Positions 16,803 to 28,425 of a stretch of 50,450 bases of DNA are shown in pieces (position 1 is the stretch's first letter; each line of letters begins with the position of its first letter). This DNA comes from Thermodesulfovibrionia bacterium (GTDB lineage: Bacteria > Nitrospirota > Thermodesulfovibrionia > UBA6902): assembly GCA_947259645.1 (NCBI GenBank), contig CAMYND010000025.1, forward strand, positions 1-50,450. The letters are read 5' to 3'. A program made the position numbers and the translations under genes. The notes under the pieces are model-generated. The model did not search any database and had not been told where the DNA came from. It was given only the letters and a program-made list of their open reading frames with translations.

Positions 16803-17396
16803 CTACATCTCATTTCTTCCCTCAAGAGACTTGGCAAGAGTAACTTCATCAGCAAACTCAATGTCCCCCCCTATGGGGAGTCCGTAGGCAATGCGGGAGA
16901 CTTTTACCCCCAGGGGTTTCAATACCTGCAGAATGTACTGGGCTGTGGTCTCACCTTTTGTATTCGGGTTGGTCGCAATAATGACTTCAGCTACATTCCC
17001 GTCCGCAACTCTTTTCACCAGTTCACTAATCTTCAGCCTGTCAGGAGTGATTCCGTCAACAGGTGAAAGAGCCCCGAGAAGGACATGGTAGAGTCCGTTA
17101 AAGCTTTTCGTGTTCTCAATCACGATAAGATTGCTCGGCTCCTCGATAACGCAGATTTTTTCCCGGTTTCTCCGCGGATCACTGCATATTGAGCAGACCT
17201 CTTCATCGGTAATATTGAAACAGTGTCTGCAGAAACGGGCTTTTTCCTTGAGCGTTGTAATAGCGTTCGCAATGGCAAGAGCTTCAGATTCGGGCATCCC
17301 CATAATAAAGAAGGCCAGCCTCTGGGCGGACTTTCTCCCGATACCAGGAAGCTTTGTCAGCTCTATTATCAGACCTTCAACAACGTTATTGCTCAT
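16803..17396 (-). CDS. recR: Recombination mediator protein RecR
   Basis: 197 residues. A helix-hairpin-helix region (LTKLPGIGRKSAQRLAF, 13-29) is followed by the four-Cys zinc finger (CRHCFNITDEEVCSIC), a Toprim domain (ICVIEEPSNLIVIE...) and the C-terminal GLPIGGDIEFADEVTL. RecR works with RecF or RecO to load RecA at gaps. The start overlaps the ybaB stop by 4 nt (ATGA), and dnaX lies upstream, the conserved dnaX-ybaB-recR order. Confidence 0.97.
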   Translation of the reverse strand: MSNNVVEGLIIELTKLPGIGRKSAQRLAFFIMGMPESEALAIANAITTLKEKARFCRHCFNITDEEVCSICSDPRRNREKICVIEEPSNLIVIENTKSFNGLYHVLLGALSPVDGITPDRLKISELVKRVADGNVAEVIIATNPNTKGETTAQYILQVLKPLGVKVSRIAYGLPIGGDIEFADEVTLAKSLEGRNEM

Positions 17397-17725
17397 TGCC
17401 CGAACATATTACCCATGCCCGGGATATTCATTCCCCCGGTCAGCTTGCCCATATCATCATTCACCATCTGCTGTGCTCTGCGCAGCGCCTCATTAACAGC
17501 AGCAACGACCAGGTCCTGGAGCATTTCAGCATCATCAGGATTAATAACATCTTTTTCAATCTTTATTGAGACTATCTCCAGTGCGCCGCTTGCTGTTGCA
17601 ACGACCATCCCTCCGCCGGCAGCAGCCTCAACAGTTTTCTTTTTTGCTTCTTCCTGGATCTTTCCCATTTCCTGCTGCATCTTCTGAGCCTGCTTCATCA
17701 GGTCTCCAAGCATTTTTTTTGACAT
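17393..17725 (-). CDS. ybaB: Nucleoid-associated protein YbaB/EbfC
   Basis: 110 residues. MLGDLMKQAQKMQQEMGKIQEE, then an Ala/Gly loop (VEAAAGGGMVVATASG) and VVAAVNEALRRAQQM match the YbaB/EbfC family, a small dimeric DNA-binding protein. Good GGAGG site upstream. It overlaps recR by 4 nt and lies 179 bp after dnaX. Confidence 0.95.
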   Translation of the reverse strand: MSKKMLGDLMKQAQKMQQEMGKIQEEAKKKTVEAAAGGGMVVATASGALEIVSIKIEKDVINPDDAEMLQDLVVAAVNEALRRAQQMVNDDMGKLTGGMNIPGMGNMFGQ

Positions 17726-17904
17726 AATAACCTCCGGTTTATTTAACGTTGCTGGACTTGGTCAAACTCTTCGTCTTTTCGAACAAGGGGAGAACTCTCC
17801 GGCACTGCGCTCCTACAGGATTTCTCTCTTCACTCGAAATGACAAATGACCGCCTTCCATGACGGCCCTGCTCAACAGGAGATACCAACTATATGTTACC
17901 CTGA

Positions 17905-19518
17905 TTATTCCTCATCTTCAAGAGGTTTTACCTGCAACACAGAGCTGTTAAAGATTCTGACCGCATCCTGAACAATCTTTTCTGTGTACACTTCTTCCTT
18001 TATTTTTTTAATATCTTTTTTCCCTTTGCCCTTTGGCATGGTCACGATCTTCAGATCCAGGTCACGACTGCTCAGTCTGCGCAGCAGCGGCTTGATGACC
18101 GATAATTTACTCTTTATTGAGTCTGCCAGTACAGACATTCCGCCATTAAACCCGATAGACAGATCTGTATCAGTAAGGCTGACAACATTCGCAGAGGCAA
18201 GTTTGCACGACAGGAGATGGTCCTCCGCGTCAAGGGAATCAATCAATTTTTTCCACAATTCATCCTTGTCCGGAAGCTCGGACAGGCTAGTTGAATCAGC
18301 CGGAGGGCTGGTTAGAGTTTTTTTTTCCTCACCATGGTCTGCCGGCGCTTTTACAGCAGGAGATGAAGCCCTGCCCGCGGTTGATGGTTCTGAATCGTCA
18401 AGCATCTTCAGCACCTCATCAATGGATGTCATGCCCTTTACAAACGACATTCTGAGCAGACCAAGCTCAAGGGTATATCTCGGATTTATCGCGCTTCTCA
18501 CTTCCCCTTCAAGGCGGAGAAGTTCAGAAAGGAGCAGTGTGAGAGGTTCGATCCCCGTATCTTCCGTAAGAGACCGGAGCGCCTGCACTTCTTCCGGGGT
18601 AAACTCAAGGAGCTCTCCAGCATCCCCGGTTATCTTCACAATCGCGATGCTTCTGAATTGTTCTACAAGCTCCTTTGTCAGCTGGCGCAGGTCGCTTCCC
18701 CTGTCAGTCAGCTCTTTTATTGTGGACAGTGTTCTGGATATATCGCCTTTTATGATGCTCTCTGACAGACCCATGATAACTTCTGTTTCCGGCAGACCCA
18801 GCAGGGTCTGAAGCTGTGCGCCGTCAATCTCGTCACTGAATGAATATGCCTGGTCAAGAAGGGTAAGCGCGTCTCTCATGCTGCCATCGCCGGCCTTGGC
18901 GATCATTTCAAGGGCTTCTTCTTTTATATTGATCTGTTCTTTATCCGTGATTTTTTTCAGCTGCTCCCTGATCCTGTTTTTTGTTATCCTTCGAAATGCA
19001 TGGTGCTGACATCGGGAGAGAATCGTTGGGGGGATCTTTTTAGGCTCAGTTGTGGCAAATATAAAAATCACATGGGGAGGAGGTTCCTCAAGGGTCTTTA
19101 AAAGGGCATTAAATGCTGATGTGCTCAACATATGCACTTCGTCAATTATATAGATTTTATACTTGCCTCCTGCCGGCGCATACTTTACTGTCTCCCTGAG
19201 CTCTCTGACAGCATCAACACTGTTGTTGGATGCCCCGTCAATCTCAAATACATCAACAGAAGCCCCCTGTGTAATTCCTTCACAGCTCTGACAGGAGCCG
19301 CAGGGTTCGTTTTCTGACCGCTCTTCACAGTTCAGGGCCTTGGCAAGAATACGGGCCAATGAAGTTTTTCCAACTCCCCTCGGGCCGGAAAAGAGATATG
19401 CATGGACGATCTTATCGCCTGCCAGGGCATTTTTCAGCGTTGTAACAACAGGCTCCTGGCCAACAATATCATCAAAAACCCGGGGACGCCATTTTCTTGC
19501 GAGGACAATATAGCTCAT
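17905..19518 (-). CDS. dnaX: DNA polymerase III subunits tau and gamma (DnaX)
   Basis: 537 residues from the ATG at 19518 (MSYIVLARKWRPRVFDDIVGQ), the standard DnaX start. An ATG further upstream lies inside a repeat and is unlikely. Visible are the Walker A GPRGVGKTS (about 45-53), the zinc-binding Cys set (CEERSENEPCGSCQSC), Walker B (YIIDEVHML) and sensor 1 (FIFATTEPKKIP), followed by the clamp-loader collar domain and a shorter C-terminal tau-specific part. DnaX is the ATPase motor of the sliding-clamp loader. A nine-A run at codons 398-401 with a stem-loop behind it suggests that a shorter gamma form is also made. Confidence 0.97.
   Translation of the reverse strand: MSYIVLARKWRPRVFDDIVGQEPVVTTLKNALAGDKIVHAYLFSGPRGVGKTSLARILAKALNCEERSENEPCGSCQSCEGITQGASVDVFEIDGASNNSVDAVRELRETVKYAPAGGKYKIYIIDEVHMLSTSAFNALLKTLEEPPPHVIFIFATTEPKKIPPTILSRCQHHAFRRITKNRIREQLKKITDKEQINIKEEALEMIAKAGDGSMRDALTLLDQAYSFSDEIDGAQLQTLLGLPETEVIMGLSESIIKGDISRTLSTIKELTDRGSDLRQLTKELVEQFRSIAIVKITGDAGELLEFTPEEVQALRSLTEDTGIEPLTLLLSELLRLEGEVRSAINPRYTLELGLLRMSFVKGMTSIDEVLKMLDDSEPSTAGRASSPAVKAPADHGEEKKTLTSPPADSTSLSELPDKDELWKKLIDSLDAEDHLLSCKLASANVVSLTDTDLSIGFNGGMSVLADSIKSKLSVIKPLLRRLSSRDLDLKIVTMPKGKGKKDIKKIKEEVYTEKIVQDAVRIFNSSVLQVKPLEDEE
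18296..18326 (-). promoter_or_regulatory. Predicted slippage/frameshift site in dnaX
   Basis: On the coding strand, nine A residues (18326-18318) read GAA AAA AAA ACT. Seven nucleotides later comes a perfect 5-bp stem with a 4-nt loop (CAGCC-CTCC-GGCTG, 18310-18297). A -1 shift or one extra A gives seven new codons, then TGA at 18298-18296, about 407 residues in all. Loss of one A gives one new codon, then TAA. Both match the size of a gamma subunit. Upstream GGTGAGG is Shine-Dalgarno-like but very close. A-run slippage in dnaX is known from Thermus; use here is inferred. Confidence 0.65.
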
Positions 19519-19548
19519 AGAAATAAATTCAACTACTTGTATATTTGA

Positions 19549-19622
19549 CCACGGAGGCACAGAGACACGGAGAAAAGAATAAAAAATTATTTGTTTCTCT
19601 CTGTGTCTCTGTGCCTCCGTGG
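19549..19622. repeat. 74-bp imperfect-loop inverted repeat between dnaX and SRP RNA
   Basis: Arms of about 20 bp (CCACGGAGGCACAGAGACAC and its complement) enclose an AT-rich loop. It lies just upstream of dnaX and after the 3' end of the SRP RNA, so it could act as a processing or stop hairpin for the latter. The arm sequence looks like a dispersed intergenic repeat. Confidence 0.85.
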
Positions 19623-19634
19623 TTTATATGTTTA

Positions 19635-19748
19635 GCAGCCGGACCTTCAGGTAATCCTGCGGCACACAGAATAACTACTTACCGTTGCTTCCTTCCGGAC
19701 CTGGCGGAATTCACAGCATCCTGTTGCACAGGGCCCAAAGACCCGGCC
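19635..19748 (-). ncRNA. ffs: Signal recognition particle RNA (small bacterial 4.5S type)
   Basis: The minus strand carries the diagnostic apical core: CAGGTCCGGAAGGAAGCA near 19713-19696, then GTGTGCCGCAGGA. The 5' GGCCGGG (from 19748) can pair with the 3' CCGGC (19643-19639), closing a hairpin of about 114 nt. It binds Ffh for co-translational membrane targeting. Position next to dnaX and tRNA-Ser is common. The exact ends are estimated from pairing. Confidence 0.92.
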
Positions 19749-19869
19749 TTTTTTTTATTAGCTCTCAGCAATCAGCTTTCAGTAAACAGCTAAAGACCTA
19801 AAGGAGTAATATTGTATAATTATCCTCTTTCTAGCTGAAAGCTGACGGCTGATAGCTGATAGCTTTCTT

Positions 19870-19962
<93 letters not shown>

Positions 19963-20130
19963 ATATTAGCGGTCAGCTTTCAGCAATCAGCTTTCAGCTA
20001 ACATAAGATAAAAAAACATTAAATAATGTATTCATTTGCAAGTAAAGGGTTACGCATTCCCTGACAAAGCTTTACCGGACCTACTACTTTATAACTTTAT
20101 AGGCCCAAGTTTCAACTTTTCAGGCCTTTC

Positions 20131-20153
20131 GTAGGGGCGTGGCATGCCACGCC
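20131..20153. repeat. REP-like palindrome, second copy
   Basis: GTAGG followed by the perfect palindrome GGCGTGGCATGCCACGCC (20136-20153). It differs from the copy at 16758 by compensated changes on both arms, so the fold rather than the sequence is kept. Confidence 0.8.
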
Positions 20154-20188
20154 TTCATTGTCCCGCTGAAAGCTGATTGCTTTGCTTC

Positions 20189-20276
<88 letters not shown>

Positions 20277-20313
20277 GTATTAGCTGTCAGCTTTCAGCAA
20301 TCAGCTTTCAGCC

Positions 20314-20341
20314 GTAGGGGCAATTCATGAATTGCCCCTAC
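20314..20341. repeat. REP-like perfect 28-bp palindrome downstream of tadA
   Basis: The half-site GTAGGGGCAATTCA is followed directly by its reverse complement. It shares the GTAGGGGC head with the copies at 16758 and 20131. It begins 11 bp past the tadA stop, where it may protect or end the transcript. Confidence 0.85.
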
Positions 20342-20351
20342 AGATTAAAAC

Positions 20352-20804
20352 TCACCGGCGGGCCCTGAAAAACTCTTTCAAAATGGAGGCGCATTCATCT
20401 TCCAAAACTCCTGATAGAACCCTGACCTGATGATTCAACAGAGGGTCATGGAGCAGCTGGTAGCGACTGTTTACCGCGCCAAACCTTTCATCTGAGCACC
20501 CATAGACAAGCCTGCCCAGTCTTGCATTCAGCATTGCGCCGGCACACATTACACAGGGTTCTTTTGTCACATAGAGTGTTGCCTCTTCCAGGCGCCAGTC
20601 TCCTGTTTTTAGCCCTGCCTCCCTGATAACCATCAGCTCGGCATGTGCTGTCGGGTCTGTGGTCAACGCCTTGCTGTTATGTGCACGGGCAATTACCCCG
20701 CTGTTCTCAACAAGGAGAGCGCCAACAGGTACTTCTCCTTCATTATATGCCTGCTTCGCCTCCTCAATGGCGAGGCCCATATAGTGTCTGTCTCGTTCAT
20801 TCAT
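20352..20804 (-). CDS. tadA: tRNA-specific adenosine deaminase TadA
   Basis: 150 residues. The zinc and catalytic motif HAE (in TAHAELMVI, around 53-55) and PCVMCAGAML (PCxxC) are those of the tRNA A34 deaminase, and NSKALTTDPTAHAE fits TadA. It makes inosine at the tRNA-Arg(ACG) wobble position. The start overlaps the stop of a 50-residue Cys-rich gene by one base (TAATG), so the two are translationally coupled, downstream of gyrA. Confidence 0.95.
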   Translation of the reverse strand: MNERDRHYMGLAIEEAKQAYNEGEVPVGALLVENSGVIARAHNSKALTTDPTAHAELMVIREAGLKTGDWRLEEATLYVTKEPCVMCAGAMLNARLGRLVYGCSDERFGAVNSRYQLLHDPLLNHQVRVLSGVLEDECASILKEFFRARR

Positions 20805-20956
20805 TATGGAGCTGAATTCTTTCGCGGTTCAGGGAAGCATACAGGACAGTAGAGTTCACCGCGATCAAGACTGCAAACATGTCCGCATTCAGCACAGCAC
20901 TCACACTGGTCGAGGGGCTTTTCACAGACAAAGCAGTATTTGTCTTCTTCCGTCAT
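20804..20956 (-). CDS. Small Cys-rich zinc-ribbon-like protein (50 aa), coupled to tadA
   Basis: 50 residues from the ATG at 20956 to TAA at 20806-20804. Nine cysteines are present at 8, 11, 18, 20, 21, 24, 28, 37 and 40, in CxxC pairs (CFVC, CAEC, CPVC), with H26. This looks like one or two zinc ribbons. The gene begins 38 nt after the gyrA stop, and its stop codon overlaps the tadA start by 1 nt, a strong sign that it is real and translated. No clear ribosome site is seen. Function unknown. Confidence 0.75.
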   Translation of the reverse strand: MTEEDKYCFVCEKPLDQCECCAECGHVCSLDRGELYCPVCFPEPRKNSAP

Positions 20957-20994
20957 TACTATATTTAATGATCAACTGCCAGCGTTCTTACGCC

Positions 20995-23433
20995 CTATTC
21001 CTTGAATAACTGCCCGTTATCATCTTCATCTTTTTCAACAACACGTGCTACGCTGACGACTTTGTCTTTTTCAGCAAGGTCAATGAGACGGACTCCCTGG
21101 GTTGCCCTGCCGATAAGGGAAATATTTTTAGCTTTTGTACGGATCACCTTTCCGCTGCTGGCGATAATAATGATCTCATCATCATTTGTAACCTGAAGGA
21201 CCCCAACGACCTTGCCGTTTCTCTTGGTCACCTTGATAGTCATGACACCCTTGCCGCCCCTGCTCTGCAGTCTGTATTCCTCTGATTTTGTGCGTTTGCC
21301 ATACCCTTTCTCAGTTACGGTAAGGAGCATTTTTTCGTCATCGAGAATATCTACTGACACAACTTCATCCTCCTCCTTAAGGCGTATCCCTCTGACACCC
21401 TGCGCTACCCGTCCCATTGCCCTCACATTGCTTTCATTAAACCGGATTGAGGCACCGCTCCGTGTACTGAGATTAATGTCGTTGCTTCCGTCAGTGAGGC
21501 GCACGCCTATGAGTTCGTCGCCGTCTTCCAGCTTGATCGCATTAATGCCTGTAGAGCGGGGATGACTATATGCCGAGAGTGCTGTCTTCTTAACAACACC
21601 CCGCTTTGTGGCCATAATGAGAAAGGTGTCTTCGGTAAACTCTTTTATGGGAAAGACAGCGGTTATCCGTTCTCTCTGGGATATCTGCAGCAAATTAACG
21701 AGTGCCTTGCCCTTGGCAGCCCTCCCCATCTCCGGAATCTGATAGACCTTAAGCCAGTAAACCCGGCCCAGGTTAGAAAAGAAGAGGACATTGTCATGGG
21801 TCGAAGCGGTAAAAAGGGTCTCCACAAAGTCTTCTTCCCTTGTCTCCATTCCCATTGCGCCCTTGCCGCCCCTTCGCTGACTTCTGTATAGATCAAGGGA
21901 GTTTCTCTTGATAAACCCGTTGTGGGAAATAGTCACGACCATTTCTTCCTCAGTGATAAGGTCCTCAATCGTTATTTCGGCTGCGGCATCTGTTATTTCA
22001 GTACGCCTCTTGTCAGCATACTTTTTTCTTATTTCAAGGAGCTCATCTTTAATAATTCCATCAACAAGGGCGGGGTCCGCAAGAATTCCCGTAAGCCGTT
22101 TAATCTCTTTTTGAATGTCCTGGTAATCCTGTATAATCTTGTCTCTCTCCAGACCGGTCAGTCTCTGCAGTCTCATCTCAAGAATTGCCTTTGACTGAAT
22201 CTCTGTCAGCGGGAACTTGCTCATGAGGCCGTTCAGCGCTTCTTCCGGTGTTTTGGATGCACGAATCAGCTTGATAATGGCGTCCAGGTTATCAAGGGCG
22301 ACTTTTAATCCCTCAAGAATATGGGCCTTCTCTTCAGCTTTTCTCAACTCAAAGGCGGTCTTTCTCACCGTTACTTCCCGCCTGTGCGCGAGGAAAAGAG
22401 AAAGGATTTTTTGCAGGTTCAGGACTTTGGGCTGACCATTTACAATGGCAAGCGTGTTAATGCCAAAGGTAGACTCCATCGGTGTGTGCTTGTACAGCTG
22501 GTTCATAATGACCTGCGGTATCTCACCGCGCTTCACTTCCATAACAACCCGTATGCCGTGTCTGTCTGATTCGTCCCTGAGGTCTGACAGGCCTTCAATC
22601 TTCTTGTGACGAACAAGTTCAGCGATCTTTTCAATCAGCCGCGCCTTGTTGACCTGGTAGGGAAGCTCCGTTACAATTATGCTCTGCCCTCTTTTATTTT
22701 CCTCAATATCGACTTTTGCCCGCATCCTGACAAGACCCCTGCCGGTCATGTATGCATCGTGAATCCCCTTCTTCCCGTGAATGGTACTTCCTGTCGGGAA
22801 GTCAGGCCCCTTGATCTTTTTCATCAGCTCTTTCATCGTGACCTCGGAATTGTCGATCATCATCACCAGTCCATCAACAACCTCTCCCAGATTGTGAGGA
22901 GGGATGTTCGTTGCCATTCCTACAGCTATACCTGAGGAGCCGTTAATGAGAAGATTGGGAACTTTTGCAGGAAGGACAACCGGCTCAAGTGTAGTCTCAT
23001 CAAAGTTGGGGGTGAAATCGACTGTTTCCTTGTCAATGTCAACGAGCATCTCTTCCGCAACCCTTGTCATACGGGACTCTGTATACCGGTAGGCTGCTGC
23101 GCGGTCACCGTCAATAGACCCGAAGTTCCCCTGCCCGTCAACGAGCATATAGCGCATGTTAAAATCCTGTGCCAGTCTCACGAGAGTGTCATAAACAGCA
23201 GAGTCACCATGAGGATGATATTTCTTTAATACCTCACCGACAACACCGGCACATTTTGAGTACTTTTTGCCCGGAGTAAGCCCCTCCCTGAGCATTGCGT
23301 AGAGTATTCTGCGCTGGACCGGTTTCAGTCCATCCCTGACATCGGGAAGTGCCCTTCCCACGATTACGCTCATTGCGTAATCAAGGTAGGATGTCTTCAT
23401 TTCTTCTTCAATATTTATCGTCATTCGTGCCAT
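20995..23433 (-). CDS. gyrA: DNA gyrase subunit A
   Basis: 812 residues. The start has AAGGAG 6 nt upstream. The breakage-reunion domain contains [20 protein letters not shown], the quinolone-pocket sequence [11 protein letters not shown] (S78, D82, wild-type-like) and the active Tyr Y117 in YRYTES. The six-bladed C-terminal domain carries the gyrase box QRRGGKG (near 530), which separates GyrA from ParC. GyrA with GyrB introduces negative supercoils. It lies two genes away from gyrB, the HDOD gene being between. A weak -10 (TATAAT, minus strand, 23511-23506) is found upstream. Confidence 0.97.
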   Translation of the reverse strand: MARMTINIEEEMKTSYLDYAMSVIVGRALPDVRDGLKPVQRRILYAMLREGLTPGKKYSKCAGVVGEVLKKYHPHGDSAVYDTLVRLAQDFNMRYMLVDGQGNFGSIDGDRAAAYRYTESRMTRVAEEMLVDIDKETVDFTPNFDETTLEPVVLPAKVPNLLINGSSGIAVGMATNIPPHNLGEVVDGLVMMIDNSEVTMKELMKKIKGPDFPTGSTIHGKKGIHDAYMTGRGLVRMRAKVDIEENKRGQSIIVTELPYQVNKARLIEKIAELVRHKKIEGLSDLRDESDRHGIRVVMEVKRGEIPQVIMNQLYKHTPMESTFGINTLAIVNGQPKVLNLQKILSLFLAHRREVTVRKTAFELRKAEEKAHILEGLKVALDNLDAIIKLIRASKTPEEALNGLMSKFPLTEIQSKAILEMRLQRLTGLERDKIIQDYQDIQKEIKRLTGILADPALVDGIIKDELLEIRKKYADKRRTEITDAAAEITIEDLITEEEMVVTISHNGFIKRNSLDLYRSQRRGGKGAMGMETREEDFVETLFTASTHDNVLFFSNLGRVYWLKVYQIPEMGRAAKGKALVNLLQISQRERITAVFPIKEFTEDTFLIMATKRGVVKKTALSAYSHPRSTGINAIKLEDGDELIGVRLTDGSNDINLSTRSGASIRFNESNVRAMGRVAQGVRGIRLKEEDEVVSVDILDDEKMLLTVTEKGYGKRTKSEEYRLQSRGGKGVMTIKVTKRNGKVVGVLQVTNDDEIIIIASSGKVIRTKAKNISLIGRATQGVRLIDLAEKDKVVSVARVVEKDEDDNGQLFKE

Positions 23434-23736
23434 GGTAACTCCTTAAAACTAAACAGCTGTTCATATAGTTTATGTGCAGATAATGAAGTGATTTAATAAC
23501 CGTAAATTATAACATTTTTAAGCAGGTAATAGCATGAATTTTCTCGCTATGAACTGAGGCATTATGAAGTCTTGAAAACTGAAGAGAAAATACTTTTTAC
23601 TCCTCGGCGTTTCTGATTCACATTAGTCAGAACTTACCATGAATTAAGGGAAAATATCTCTTGATAATCAGATCATGCTCGGAGCGGGTAGTGCCCCCTG
23701 TCTTCTGGGGCCAGGGGTTCTTTTAAACGGGGAACG
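23434..23736. other. Intergenic region between HDOD gene and gyrA
   Basis: 303 bp without a supported gene. It holds the gyrA ribosome site and a possible -10 (23506-23511, minus strand). Near 23690-23720 a stem-loop pairs CCCCTG with CAGGGG; on the plus strand a TTCTTTT follows it, on the minus strand there is no T run. It may weakly end HDOD transcription. Confidence 0.5.
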
Positions 23737-24618
23737 CTAAAATAGGTCCTGCAAAACCTCTTCTTCCATTATCAGGCTTTTTAACTGCTTCAATTTATAT
23801 TCTTCAATATCAAAAATATCATAGCAGGCAGAATCAAGTACGTATGAGGATTCATTATCAACAGCTTTCATATTGCACTCATCAACGAGGCTGTCCGCCA
23901 GGTGGACAACAGCCGCGTAACTGACTCCATTCTCCAGCAATGAAGGAGCATGATGATACCTGGCAGTGAGCACAACACTTTCGGGTAAGCTCCACTCCTC
24001 TGCCATCCAGCTCCCGATATCACAATGATTAAATTCAAATACCCTTTCCTCAGCCGAGAGCATCGGCATTCCCCCATGGGCCAGTTCGAGCACCTCATTA
24101 AATTGTGGCGAGAAGAATCTGTTCATAATGAGATACCCGACGTCATGGAGTATCCCATTGATTATCAGTTCGTCAGATCTTAAACTTTGCAACCCCGTAA
24201 GCCACGGTTTCATTCTTTGCAGGAGAACCCTTGATGTGAGTCCGACCGCCATTGAATGCCGGTAAATTTTATCGTATATTGGGGCATCCTTTTTATTGAC
24301 GTCCCTGAATAGTGTCATGAATGAAACACCGAGAGCGATATTTTTTACATAATCAAATCCTATTCTTGAGACCGCTTCCGCAAGACTTGCAGAGGGTTGG
24401 CGAAATCCAAAAAAAACAGAATTGGAAACACTGATTATCCTCAGGGAAATTGCCGGATCAGTTTCAATTATATTCACGAGCCGTGATAAGGAAGTTGCGC
24501 TGTTATCAGCCAGCATAAGAATATCCTGGGCAATCACAGGAATCGTCGGCAGCATCGGTATTTTCTTTATTTGTGATTGTAATGCTTCGCGATTTTTTAC
24601 TCTGGTCGTTTCGGACAC
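23737..24618 (-). CDS. HDOD domain protein
   Basis: 293 residues from a GTG at 24618, with GGGAG 7 nt upstream. Residues 15-210 form an HDOD domain: IPMLPTIPVIAQDILML, DPAISLRIISVSNSVFFG, AVSRIGFDYVKNIALGVSF and ILHDVGYLI. HDOD proteins are catalytically uncertain relatives of HD hydrolases found in signalling and motility control. The HD pair is partly kept (H-D in ILHDVG), but other HD-domain ligands are not obvious. No extra signalling domain is attached. It sits between gyrB and gyrA; whether it takes part in replication control is unknown. Confidence 0.88.
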   Translation of the reverse strand: MSETTRVKNREALQSQIKKIPMLPTIPVIAQDILMLADNSATSLSRLVNIIETDPAISLRIISVSNSVFFGFRQPSASLAEAVSRIGFDYVKNIALGVSFMTLFRDVNKKDAPIYDKIYRHSMAVGLTSRVLLQRMKPWLTGLQSLRSDELIINGILHDVGYLIMNRFFSPQFNEVLELAHGGMPMLSAEERVFEFNHCDIGSWMAEEWSLPESVVLTARYHHAPSLLENGVSYAAVVHLADSLVDECNMKAVDNESSYVLDSACYDIFDIEEYKLKQLKSLIMEEEVLQDLF

Positions 24619-24809
24619 GTATCACTCCCAATGCAGTCTCTCTATATATTACGGTGCATTCCAGAAGATTCTTTAGTACAGCAGGGGCTCTTCGGATGGG
24701 TAATATACTTATGTTATTAAATAGTTGCAGATAACCTGTCTTAATGAGGCAGGCGGTGTGGGAGAGTCCACAATTCTCTCTGTTGACAGCATGTCGCGGC
24801 CAGGTGCAG

Positions 24810-27236
<2,427 letters not shown>

Positions 27237-27276
27237 TCATTGTGCCCTGGCTTTTCTTCCTGTCTTCTGTTGTATT

Positions 27277-28383
27277 CTAGGTCCTCATCGGCATAACCAC
27301 ACAGGTGTAGCCCTTGTTGTCGGGCTCACGCAAAAGGGTGGGGCTGAGGGGCTCCTGGAGTTCAAGCTGCACTGATTCTCCCTCCATTGCATTCAGTATA
27401 TCCATCACGTAACGAGCGTTGTAACCGATCGTCATTTCTTCTCCCTTATATTGAGCAGCAAGCTCTTCCCGCGCCTCACCGATATCCGGGTTCATTGATA
27501 TGAGTGTTATTTTGCCTCCCTCCAGATCGCACCGCACAGCGTTCGTCCGTTCCCTGCTCATGATGGACATCCGCTTCAGCGCCTTCAGCAGCGCGATTTT
27601 GTCAAGAATAACATGTTTATCATTGCCCTTCGGTATGACCTGGTCATAGTTGGGGTATGTTCCTTCTATCAGCCTGGATGTCAGCATAATATCATCTGTA
27701 CCGAAAAAAATATGGTTCTTGTCGATATGCATTGTAATAGTGTCAGTGCTGCTTTCGATCAGTTTCTTCAGCTCAATGGCCGCCTTTTTAGGTAGAATAA
27801 GCTTCCTCTCTTCAGGCAGGCTTCCCTCCAGTTTCTCCGTTATAACAGACAGTCGGTGTCCATCAGTGCCGACCATCTTAAAATCGATATCATTCTTTGT
27901 TGGTGTAAAGTGCATCAGGATCCCGTTCAGCGTATACCGTGTGTCACTTTCACCCGTTGCGTATATGGTCTTCTCGATCATTGTCTTCAGCGTTTCAGCC
28001 TTGATCTTCAGTTCATCAGACTTGCTGACTTCAGGCAGCGCCGGGAAATCTTCCTGGGGAAGTCCCATGAGCTTAAAGGTGCTCTTTCCTGATGTGACCT
28101 TGACCCAGTTGTTTTCCTGGGCCTCGAGGAGAATTTCACCCTCCACTTCTCTGGCTATCTCAAAAAGTTTTCGCGCCGGAATACAGAGCGCGCCCTGCTG
28201 CAGAATTTCCGCTTTAAGGGGACCTTTCAGAGCTATATCAAGATCAGTCGCCATAAGTGAGGCGGACTTGTTTACCTTCAGCAGAAAATGGCTGAGAATC
28301 GGCATCGTTGTTTTTTTGTCAACAATACCCTGGATATGCTGCAAAGCGTTCTGAATGTCTTCCTTCTGTATTTTCAGCTTCAT
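27277..28383 (-). CDS. dnaN: DNA polymerase III beta sliding clamp
   Basis: 368 residues from the ATG at 28383, which has GGGAGGAC about 5 nt upstream; a longer start adds eight residues with no ribosome site. The three clamp domains can be followed (MKLKIQKEDIQNALQHIQG; IYATGESDTRYTLNGI; VILDKIALLKALKRMSI), and the end YTCVVMPMRT matches the family terminus. It forms the ring that tethers the replicase to DNA. It lies directly after dnaA, 42 bp downstream. No recF is present between dnaN and gyrB. Confidence 0.97.
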   Translation of the reverse strand: MKLKIQKEDIQNALQHIQGIVDKKTTMPILSHFLLKVNKSASLMATDLDIALKGPLKAEILQQGALCIPARKLFEIAREVEGEILLEAQENNWVKVTSGKSTFKLMGLPQEDFPALPEVSKSDELKIKAETLKTMIEKTIYATGESDTRYTLNGILMHFTPTKNDIDFKMVGTDGHRLSVITEKLEGSLPEERKLILPKKAAIELKKLIESSTDTITMHIDKNHIFFGTDDIMLTSRLIEGTYPNYDQVIPKGNDKHVILDKIALLKALKRMSIMSRERTNAVRCDLEGGKITLISMNPDIGEAREELAAQYKGEEMTIGYNARYVMDILNAMEGESVQLELQEPLSPTLLREPDNKGYTCVVMPMRT

Positions 28384-28425
28384 TCTGTCCTCCCGGGGGT
28401 GTGGCATGGAGTTATCACAATATCA

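Noticed and set aside
17984-18811. 275-codon plus-strand frame opposite dnaX
   Set aside because: Ser/Arg-rich antisense shadow of the DnaX reading frame; DnaX motifs are unambiguous.
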